Shown here: piece after piece, positions 1-4,858 of the stretch
Layout: each line of letters begins with the position of its first letter
Position numbering within the stretch: position 1 is the stretch's first letter
Origin: CANHBY01 sp031374415
Lineage (GTDB): Bacteria > Pseudomonadota > Gammaproteobacteria > Burkholderiales > Burkholderiaceae_C
Assembly (NCBI GenBank): GCA_031374415.1
Contig: JANMGB010000130.1
Location: 1-6,279, forward strand
Direction: 5' to 3'
DNA: 6,279 nt
Program-made: the position numbers and the translations under genes
The notes under the pieces: model-generated
What the model saw: the letters and a program-made list of their open reading frames with translations, nothing else
Database searches by the model: none
Told to the model about the DNA's origin: nothing

Positions 1-771
1 CACCGAGAGACCGGTACCCACCCACAACCGGCGTCCTAGATTGTGCAACTCTGCATCATTGCCCTCCGCCGCCTTCGACCCCGACGCCGCGCCGACGACG
101 GGTACTAAGGTCATGCCGCACTTTGGACAATCGCCGGGCTGTATGCGCAGGATTTCTGGGTGCATCGGGCAGGTGTATTCAGTTTCGGCCGCAGCGGCGG
201 GTGCGGGTGCGCGTGCGCGTGCGGGTGCGGGTGCGGGTGCGGGTGCGGGTGCGCGTGCGCGTGCGGGTGCGCGTGCGCGTGCGGGTGCGCGTGCGGGTGC
301 GGGTGCAGGTGCAGGTGCAGGTGCAGGTGCAGGTGCAGGTGCAGGTGCAGGTGCAGGTGCAGGTGCAGGTGCAGGTGCAGGTGCGGGTGCAACGCCCGTC
401 GGGGTGAAGATCTGACAAGTTTTGACGACGTTGGGCAAGGGGTCGGAGCCAAAGTAGCTACTCGAGCAAAAACCGCCGCCCGTCAGCTCGCGCTCCATCC
501 ATGAGGTTCTGGCGCCATAGCGAACAGTGCGGATTCCAACGAACGCGAATGATGCGTCCTCCACAGCAATCTCAGCCCACGTGCCCGAACCCGCGGCCAA
601 CCCGGGATCCACCGGAATAACCTCCACAGACACAGGATCTGACGAAGTAGGCTCCTCCCCCGGCGCTGTACCACCGCCGCCACACGCAGCCAAAAATGCA
701 AGAGCGATCGCTTCGACCACCATTGATATACGCAAGGGGCACCGAGCAGAAACCTTCGACAAACTCGACAT
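1..771 (-). CDS. Lipoprotein-like N-terminus fused in frame to a heavy-metal-binding domain and apparent P-type ATPase start; runs off the left edge
   Basis: One uninterrupted frame of 257 codons from ATG at 771 to base 1. The start has a GGAG ribosome site 7 bases upstream (779-782). Residues 1-30 look like a lipoprotein signal: basic residues K6, R10 and R14, a short hydrophobic stretch and lipobox LAAC with Cys30, then GGGG. A Glu at 20 is unusual there. Residues about 64-122 form a small domain (RTVRYGARTSW, then C102 and C119) that resembles modules I recall from secreted betaproteobacterial proteins. Residues 128-191 are an Ala-Pro/Ala-Arg linker. Residues 199-224 (YTCPMHPE, CPKCGM) match the heavy-metal-binding domain found before copper P-type ATPases and in CusB-type adaptors. 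The following ELHNLGRRLWVGTGLSV fits the first membrane helix of a P-type ATPase better than an adaptor. The catalytic domains lie outside the window. AT-ending codons are commoner here than in recA or sucCD. The frame is certain; whether the fusion is natural is not. Confidence 0.68.
   Translation of the reverse strand, partial: MSSLSKVSARCPLRISMVVEAIALAFLAACGGGGTAPGEEPTSSDPVSVEVIPVDPGLAAGSGTWAEIAVEDASFAFVGIRTVRYGARTSWMERELTGGGFCSSSYFGSDPLPNVVKTCQIFTPTGVAPAPAPAPAPAPAPAPAPAPAPAPAPAPAPAPARAPARARAPARARAPAPAPAPAPARARAPAPAAAAETEYTCPMHPEILRIQPGDCPKCGMTLVPVVGAASGSKAAEGNDAELHNLGRRLWVGTGLSV
199..390 (-). repeat. Hexanucleotide tandem array, 32 units, coding an (Ala-Pro/Arg)n linker
   Basis: The array is 192 bases of 6-base units. 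In the sense of the gene each unit is GCA followed by CCT, CCC or CGC, giving Ala-Pro (25 units) or Ala-Arg (7 units). Units 307-384 are 13 identical GCACCT copies in a row, while units toward 199 mix CCC and CGC. The identical block implies recent slippage or repair homogenisation; the mixed block is older. Changes of whole units keep the reading frame, so the likely effect is linker-length variation and not on/off switching. The other two frames on this strand would read His-Pro/His-Leu and Cys-Thr/Arg-Thr. Confidence 0.95.
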
Positions 772-926
772 TTTGTGACTCCAATTGAGTGGCTGGGTGG
801 CGCAAGTCCAACGACCGCGCGAAACCGAATTCAGCATGTTACGGCCCGCCACCGTGTTCGGACCGGTGAGACTTCACGCCGCGTGAAGACGACCCCTTGA
901 ATGGGGGGCGGCGCGGCCACCCCATG
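772..926. other. Intergenic stretch upstream of the lipoprotein-like gene, with one hairpin
   Basis: I see no gene here. A perfect hairpin lies at 872-888 (CTTCACG, 3-base loop, CGTGAAG) without a T-run, so it is not a standard terminator. A weaker CCCC/GGGG pair lies near 891-906. The promoter of the left gene should lie here on the minus strand, but I found no convincing -35/-10 pair. Confidence 0.5.
779..782 (-). promoter_or_regulatory. Ribosome binding site of the lipoprotein-like gene
   Basis: The minus strand reads TTGGAGTCACAAA before the ATG at 771, so GGAG lies 7 bases from the start. This supports 771 as the start over the internal ATG at codon 17 or any start nearer the metal-binding domain, none of which has a comparable site. 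Confidence 0.6.
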
Positions 927-1046
927 CTGGTACCCCATCTCAGTGGGTTTGAAAGGTTGATTTTGCCAAAGCGAACAGGTGGCGCATGGGCCCAGCTGAG
1001 CTGGGAGGAATGCAGCGCGCGGGCACAACGCTCCTGAGGCACGCTC

Positions 1047-1074
1047 CTGGATCCCCGCCTGCGCGGGGATGACG
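1047..1074 (+). repeat. 28-base hairpin repeat, left copy
   Basis: The core is an 8-base stem, ATCCCCGC/GCGGGGAT, around a CTGC loop. It is an inverted copy of 1118-1145 with two differences, and these sit at positions that pair with each other in the stem. The core has the ATYCCC-N8-GGGRAT layout. A 14-base direct repeat (GGATGACGGGCGCA) starts in it at 1067 and recurs at 1086-1099, a partial duplication with a 19-base period. Confidence 0.85.
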
Positions 1075-1117
1075 GGCGCAAGCGCGGATGACGGGCGCAG
1101 GGTCTGGCATCTCCCCA

Positions 1118-1145
1118 CGTCATTCCCGCGCAGGCGGGAATCCAG
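1118..1145 (-). repeat. 28-base hairpin repeat, right copy (ATTCCC-N8-GGGAAT type)
   Basis: The stem ATTCCCGC/GCGGGAAT around a GCAG loop fits exactly the ATTCCC-N8-GGGAAT layout of neisserial dRS3 repeats and the abundant dispersed repeat of many beta- and gammaproteobacteria. It is the inverted partner of 1047-1074. That the family is widespread is recalled knowledge; copy number in this genome cannot be seen from here. Confidence 0.85.
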
Positions 1146-1222
1146 CAGCCTGTGTACCCCGCCATGGGCCTCGCAACAATTCAACCTTTCAAATCCACTG
1201 AGACGGGGTACCAGTGGCAGGA

Positions 1223-1765
1223 TCAATACACGCGGCCGGCCTTGATCTGTGCGTGCGAGCGCCGAGCAGCCAGGGGTGCTAGCAATTGCAGAGATCGAGC
1301 TGCATGGGCATGACAAATCGCCAGGCCCAGCGCGTCCGCCGCATCGGGGCCAGGCAAACCGGGTAGGCTCAACAAACGCTGCACCATGTGCTGGACTTGC
1401 TCTTTGGCAGCCTTGCCATGGCCCACGACGGCTTTCTTCATTTGCAAAGCGGTGTACTCGGCCACCGCCAGATCACACACCACCAAGGCAGTCACGGCGG
1501 CACCGCGTGCCTGACCCAGCAACAGAGTGGACTGAGGATTGACATTGACAAACACAATCTCGGTCGCCGCACAGCTCGGTTTGTAGCGAGCAACGACCTC
1601 TGAGATCCCGTCAAAAATAATCTTCAGTCGCGCAGGCAATTGCCCCGTCGCCACGGCGCCCGTCTGGATGGTGCCGCTGGCCACGTAGCGCAAACACGAA
1701 CCGTCTGAATCGACAATGCCGAAGCCTGTGGTTCGCAACCCCGGGTCAATGCCAAGAATGCGCAT
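1223..1765 (-). CDS. ruvC: Holliday junction resolvase RuvC
   Basis: RuvC is the endonuclease that, as a dimer with the RuvAB branch-migration complex, cuts Holliday junctions by paired nicks during recombinational repair. The product is 180 residues (E. coli RuvC is 173). It opens with MRILGIDPGLRTTGFG, giving catalytic D7. E69 (ATEIVFVNVNP), then D141 and D144 (GPDAADALGLAICH) complete the acidic metal-binding tetrad. LGQARGA (84-90) is also characteristic. The ATG at 1765 is chosen because family homology begins there; the frame stays open upstream to a TTG at 1825. No strong ribosome site precedes the ATG, which lies inside a short upstream frame and may be translationally coupled to it. 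It follows the sucCD terminator, so it needs its own promoter. No ruvA follows here, unlike the usual ruvC-ruvA-ruvB grouping. All catalytic residues are intact, so it should be functional. Confidence 0.96.
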   Translation of the reverse strand: MRILGIDPGLRTTGFGIVDSDGSCLRYVASGTIQTGAVATGQLPARLKIIFDGISEVVARYKPSCAATEIVFVNVNPQSTLLLGQARGAAVTALVVCDLAVAEYTALQMKKAVVGHGKAAKEQVQHMVQRLLSLPGLPGPDAADALGLAICHAHAARSLQLLAPLAARRSHAQIKAGRVY

Positions 1766-1838
1766 GCCAGAACCCGTTTGGCCAAGCCTGGGGCCATCGC
1801 CCCGGACTGTCGTGCTCAACAACAATGTCAGCGTTCAT
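1746..1838 (-). CDS. Possible 30-residue upstream frame overlapping the ruvC start
   Basis: An ATG at 1838 follows a strong ribosome site (AAGGAAAG at 1843-1850). The frame begins MNADIVVEHDSPG, contains four Trp and five His, and stops at 1746, overlapping ruvC by 20 bases in another frame. Since ruvC has no good ribosome site of its own, ribosomes ending here could restart on ruvC. A small hairpin (1852-1864, CGCAC/GTGCG) sits directly 5' of the ribosome site. No homology is recognised. The peptide may be only a coupling device or may not be made at all. Confidence 0.35.
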   Translation of the reverse strand: MNADIVVEHDSPGRWPQAWPNGFWHAHSWH

Positions 1839-1893
1839 CAGGCTTTCCTTGCGCACCTTGTGCGGTAGAGAGTGCTCAACTGCCGTTCCCGGG

Positions 1894-1899
1894 ATTATC
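1894..1899 (-). promoter_or_regulatory. Candidate -10 element for ruvC
   Basis: GATAAT on the minus strand matches TATAAT at five of six positions and lies between the sucCD terminator and the upstream frame, where a ruvC promoter is required. I see no good -35 at the right distance, so this is tentative. Confidence 0.3.
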
Positions 1900-1935
1900 C
1901 TGGGCGAGGACATTGAGAGTTGGAAAGATGCGCAC

Positions 1936-1965
1936 AAAAAAAGCCGCTCAAGAGCGGCTTTTTTT
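1936..1965 (-). terminator. Rho-independent terminator of sucCD
   Basis: Seven A, GCCGCTC, two A, GAGCGGC and seven T form a GC-rich hairpin followed by a T-run, 17 bases after the sucD stop. The A-run on the other side makes it symmetric, so it could also stop transcription coming the other way. It separates sucCD from ruvC. Confidence 0.93.
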
Positions 1966-1982
1966 CCCCTTCAACCGTACGC

Positions 1983-2876
1983 TTAGAGCAAGCCCTTGAG
2001 CAACTTGGCCATCTCGGAAGGATTGCGCGTGACAGTGAAACCACACTCTTCCATGACAGCAAGTTTGGCGTCAGCCGTGTCAGCACCGCCTGAGATCAAA
2101 GCGCCCGCATGGCCCATGCGCTTGCCCGCAGGGGCCGTCACGCCAGCGATGAAGCCCACAATCGGCTTCTTCATGTTGGCCTTGCACCAGCGCGCGGCAT
2201 CGGCCTCGTCGGGGCCACCGATTTCGCCAATCATGATGACCGCATCGGTCTCGGGGTCGTCATTGAACATGCGCATGACGTCAATGTGCTTGAGACCATT
2301 GATGGGGTCACCACCGATGCCCACAGCGCTGGATTGTCCCAGACCGATTTCGGTGAGCTGAGCCACCGCTTCATAGGTCAAGGTGCCTGAGCGGCTGACC
2401 ACGCCGATGCGGCCCTTGCGGTGAATGTGGCCGGGCATGATGCCGATTTTGATTTCATCAGGAGTGATGAGACCTGGGCAGTTGGGGCCCAACAGCAAGG
2501 TCTTTTTGCCGCCAGCAGCTTCCTTGCGCGTCATCTTGTTGCGCAACTCAAGCATGTCGCGGATGGGGATGCCCTCGGTAATGCAGATGGCCAGATCGAG
2601 CTCAGCCTCAACGGCCTCCCAGATCGCAGCGGCTGCGCCAGCCGGGGGCACGTAGATCACGCTGACCGTGGCACCGGTGTCTTTGGCGGCTTCTTTGACC
2701 GACGCGAAGATGGGGATGCCTTCGAAGTCTTCGCCCGCCTTCTTGGGGTTGACGCCCGCGACGAAGCAATTTTTGCCATTGGCGTAGTCACGGCAGCCGC
2801 GGGTGTGAAACTGACCCGTCTTGCCGGTGATGCCTTGGGTGATGACCTTGGTGTCTTTGTTGATGAGAATGGACAT
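1983..2876 (-). CDS. sucD: Succinyl-CoA synthetase (ADP-forming) alpha subunit
   Basis: SucD carries the CoA-binding site and the phosphorylated histidine of succinyl-CoA synthetase, the TCA-cycle enzyme that makes ATP (or GTP) from succinyl-CoA. The product is 297 residues (E. coli 289). The CoA-binding Rossmann part is at the N-terminus (VITQGITGKTGQFHT, 11-25). PNCPGLI (131-137) and SRSGTLTYEA (161-170) follow, then GHAGA with the active-site His256. A short Lys-rich stretch around 113-125 appears longer than in E. coli. The ATG at 2876 is preceded by AAGGA nine bases away and gives the standard N-terminus MSILINKDTKV; the frame is open further into sucC, but that part has no homology. It starts 31 bases after the sucC stop and forms an operon with it. 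The terminator follows directly. Confidence 0.97.
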   Translation of the reverse strand: MSILINKDTKVITQGITGKTGQFHTRGCRDYANGKNCFVAGVNPKKAGEDFEGIPIFASVKEAAKDTGATVSVIYVPPAGAAAAIWEAVEAELDLAICITEGIPIRDMLELRNKMTRKEAAGGKKTLLLGPNCPGLITPDEIKIGIMPGHIHRKGRIGVVSRSGTLTYEAVAQLTEIGLGQSSAVGIGGDPINGLKHIDVMRMFNDDPETDAVIMIGEIGGPDEADAARWCKANMKKPIVGFIAGVTAPAGKRMGHAGALISGGADTADAKLAVMEECGFTVTRNPSEMAKLLKGLL

Positions 2877-2907
2877 GTGAAATTTTCCTTGAGGGTCGTC
2901 GCCCGGT

Positions 2908-4068
2908 TTACTTGACGGCGGCCACGACTTTTTGCGCGGCTTCGGCCATGGTGTCGGCACTGATGATAGGCAGACCGGAGTCTTTCAACATCTTCTTGCC
3001 CAGGTCTTCGTTGGTGCCCTTCATGCGCACCACGAGCGGCACCTTCAGATTGACGGCCTTGCAGGCGGTGATGACGCCTTCGGCAATGGTGTCGCAGCGC
3101 ATGATGCCGCCAAAGATGTTGACCAAAATGGCCTTGACCTTGGGGCTGGACAGCATGATCTTGAAGGCTTCAGTGACCTTCTCGGCCGTGGCACCGCCAC
3201 CGACATCGAGGAAGTTGGCAGGCTCGCCGCCGAAGAGTTTGATGGTGTCCATGGTGGCCATGGCCAAACCGGCACCATTGACCAAGCAGCCGATGTTGCC
3301 GTCGAGCTGGATGTAGGCCAGATCAAACTTGCTGGCTTCGATTTCAGCGGGGTCTTCTTCGTCGAGGTCGCGGTAGGCCACGATCTCGGGGTGACGGAAC
3401 AAGGCGTTGGAGTCAAAGTTGAACTTGGCGTCCAGGGCCTTGATGTTGCCGTTGCCTTCCAAGATCAGGGGGTTGATCTCGGCCAGGCTGGCGTCCGTCT
3501 TCATGTAGCAGTCATAGAGCTTCTTGAAGACGTCGATGGCTTGGGCTTGCGAGGCAGCCGGCACACCCATGCCGTTGGCCAGCTCAATGCCCTGTGCATC
3601 GGTCAGGCCGACGGCCGGGTCGACGAAGACTTTGATGATTTTCTCGGGGGTGGCGTGGGCGACCTCTTCGATGTCCATGCCGCCTTCGCTCGAGGCCATG
3701 ATGGCCACACGCTGGGTGCCACGATCCGTCACGGCAGCAACGTAGTACTCTTTCTTGATGTCAGCGCCTTCTTCAACCAACAGGCGACGCACCTTTTGGC
3801 CTTCAGGGCCGGTTTGGTGGGTCTTGAGCTGCATGCCCAAGATCTCACCAGCGAGCGTTTTCACCTCGTCCAGGGAGCGTGCCAATTTGACGCCGCCGCC
3901 CTTGCCGCGGCCGCCGGCGTGGATTTGCGCCTTCACCACCCACACGGGGCCGCCCAATTTTTGAGCCGCTTCGCTGGCTTCGAGCACACTGAACGCGGCG
4001 TAGCCACGGGGCACAGGAATGCCGAACTGGCGCAGGATTTCTTTGCCTTGGTATTCGTGAATTTTCAT
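2908..4068 (-). CDS. sucC: Succinyl-CoA synthetase (ADP-forming) beta subunit
   Basis: SucC is the ATP-grasp subunit that binds nucleotide and succinate and pairs with SucD. The product is 386 residues (E. coli 388). The N-terminus MKIHEYQGKEILRQFGIPVP is typical. The nucleotide-binding part includes K46 and the glycine-rich AGGRGKGGG (51-59). The magnesium ligands N199 (EINPL) and D213 (DAKFNFD) occupy the E. coli positions. The C-terminal ligase domain has NGAGLAM (264-270), FLDVGGGA and NIFGGIMRCD (317-326). The ATG at 4068 is chosen by homology and length although the frame is open to 4326. The ribosome site is weak (CAGAG about 8 bases upstream). It sits 283 bases from recX, so it is probably transcribed from its own promoter as well as by any read-through from recAX. 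Confidence 0.97.
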   Translation of the reverse strand: MKIHEYQGKEILRQFGIPVPRGYAAFSVLEASEAAQKLGGPVWVVKAQIHAGGRGKGGGVKLARSLDEVKTLAGEILGMQLKTHQTGPEGQKVRRLLVEEGADIKKEYYVAAVTDRGTQRVAIMASSEGGMDIEEVAHATPEKIIKVFVDPAVGLTDAQGIELANGMGVPAASQAQAIDVFKKLYDCYMKTDASLAEINPLILEGNGNIKALDAKFNFDSNALFRHPEIVAYRDLDEEDPAEIEASKFDLAYIQLDGNIGCLVNGAGLAMATMDTIKLFGGEPANFLDVGGGATAEKVTEAFKIMLSSPKVKAILVNIFGGIMRCDTIAEGVITACKAVNLKVPLVVRMKGTNEDLGKKMLKDSGLPIISADTMAEAAQKVVAAVK

Positions 4069-4351
4069 AAATAGACTCTGAGGACTGAGGGTTCTAGGGA
4101 AACAAGAATGGGCTACCGCGGCGAAAGTTGTCGGGCCGCAGGGATGGAGTTCGGCAGATGACGGGCACGGGGCCGCCAGACGCGCCAAAGGCGCTACAGC
4201 CGCGCAATGTAGCATGGGCTGGGGGATGGCGAGTATTGGCCCCCGCTCCCTCTGGGGCAGCGGCCTCACAGCACACATCACCTTGAATCGCACCCTCGCC
4301 CAGGGTTGTCGGCAACTTCTTGGCATTGACCTCCCCCGTGATGGCCGACCC
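4069..4351. other. Gap between recX and sucC
   Basis: No gene is supported. The sucC frame is open across most of the gap, but the translation has no SucC-like content. A GCGCC-AAA-GGCGC hairpin at 4182-4194 lacks a T-run and is not a clear terminator. A TACATT (4206-4211, minus) could be a -10 for sucC, but no good -35 pairs with it. Confidence 0.4.
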
Positions 4352-4858
4352 TCATTCAGACGCCTGCGCGCCCTCGCCTTTCAACACCCGCCGAATCACC
4401 TCGCCTGTAAACCCTCTTTGCATCAGAAACCGCCCCTGGGTGGCACGGGCTGCGGCGTCTGTGGGCAACTCGGAGCCGAACTTGCGAGCCCAAACCGCAT
4501 GGGCCCGCTGCAGCTCGGTCTGGGCCAGGTGCTGGCGCTCGGCCTCGCCCAAACTCAGACCATGCTGGGACAGCTCTTGCTGAATGCGCTGCGCGCCAAA
4601 CCGGGTCTGGCGACTGCGCAGGCGGCTTTCAATGAAGCGTTGGTCGCTGAGGTAGTGGCGCTCGCGCAGCCACGTGATCAGCTCATCAATCACCGCCTGC
4701 GCATCGGCAGGCATCTCGGGCTCGTCCAGCGCCTCAGCGGCTGTGGCCGCCAAACGCTGCAGCTTGCGCAGCAACTCGGCCTCGCTTTGTTCACGCTGGG
4801 CCAGCCAGCGCAAAGCGCGCGGGCGCAGGAGGTCAATCAGTGCGCCCCGCCCTGCCAT
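4352..4858 (-). CDS. recX: Regulatory protein RecX
   Basis: RecX binds RecA filaments and limits their extension, damping recombinase and coprotease activity. The product is 168 residues, within the usual 150-170. The N-terminal LRPRALRWLAQREQSEAELLRKL (11-33) carries the conserved three-helix RecX pattern of an alanine/leucine-rich repeat with SEAEL. IDELITWLRERHYLSDQRFIES (57-78) and RFGAQRIQQELSQHGL (86-101) are further family signatures, and QRGFTGEVIRRVL closes the third repeat. The ATG at 4858 shares one base with the recA stop (TGATG), so its translation is probably coupled to recA. A GTG one codon earlier is possible. There is no clear ribosome site. Coupling suits a RecA regulator kept at a fixed, lower level and raised with recA in the SOS response. 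Confidence 0.93.
   Translation of the reverse strand: MAGRGALIDLLRPRALRWLAQREQSEAELLRKLQRLAATAAEALDEPEMPADAQAVIDELITWLRERHYLSDQRFIESRLRSRQTRFGAQRIQQELSQHGLSLGEAERQHLAQTELQRAHAVWARKFGSELPTDAAARATQGRFLMQRGFTGEVIRRVLKGEGAQASE

Larger units (their letters stand above)
927..1214. mobile_element. MITE-like element with 34-base terminal inverted repeats, non-coding
   Basis: Bases 927-960 and 1181-1214 are inverted copies of each other, matching at 32 of 34 positions and both beginning CTGGTACCCC when read inward. The 288-base block has no credible gene. The open frames across it contain the peptides VIPAQAGIQ and LDSRLRGND, well-known spurious translations of a dispersed proteobacterial repeat. It contains a second inverted pair (1047-1074/1118-1145) and a 15-base near-palindrome at 991-1005 (CCCAGCT g AGCTGGG). 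I see no clear target-site duplication: flanks are CCATG on the left and TGGCA on the right. It begins 8 bases past the ruvC stop, so it may also form the 3' structure of the ruvC transcript. It could be a non-autonomous element or a composite of dispersed repeats. Confidence 0.6.

Noticed and set aside
199..390. CRISPR array
   Set aside because: The units are 6 bases with no spacers; it is a coding microsatellite.
41..415. Plus-strand frame rich in Gly-Ala/Arg-Ala
   Set aside because: It is antisense to the CPMHP metal domain and exists because the hexamer array keeps all frames open; no ribosome site or homology.
111..452. Minus-strand His-Pro/His-Leu frame that could look like a metal-binding His-rich protein
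   Set aside because: It starts at a TTG without a ribosome site, ends without reaching the metal-binding domain in frame, and is an out-of-frame reading of the array. The Ala-Pro frame carries recognisable domains on both sides.
831..1316. 161-codon minus-strand frame after ruvC
   Set aside because: It overlaps the ruvC end and reads through the inverted repeats; VIPAQAGIQ and LDSRLRGND are typical spurious repeat translations.
1812..1880. Direct repeat GTGCTCAAC 60 bases apart upstream of ruvC
   Set aside because: Two 9-base matches with no symmetry or known regulator; could be chance.
2877..2960. Earlier start for SucD inside sucC
   Set aside because: The start at 2876 has a good AAGGA site and gives the standard N-terminus.
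4069..4326. N-terminal extension of SucC
   Set aside because: SucC homology and normal length begin at 4068; the upstream translation has no family content and covers an intergenic region.
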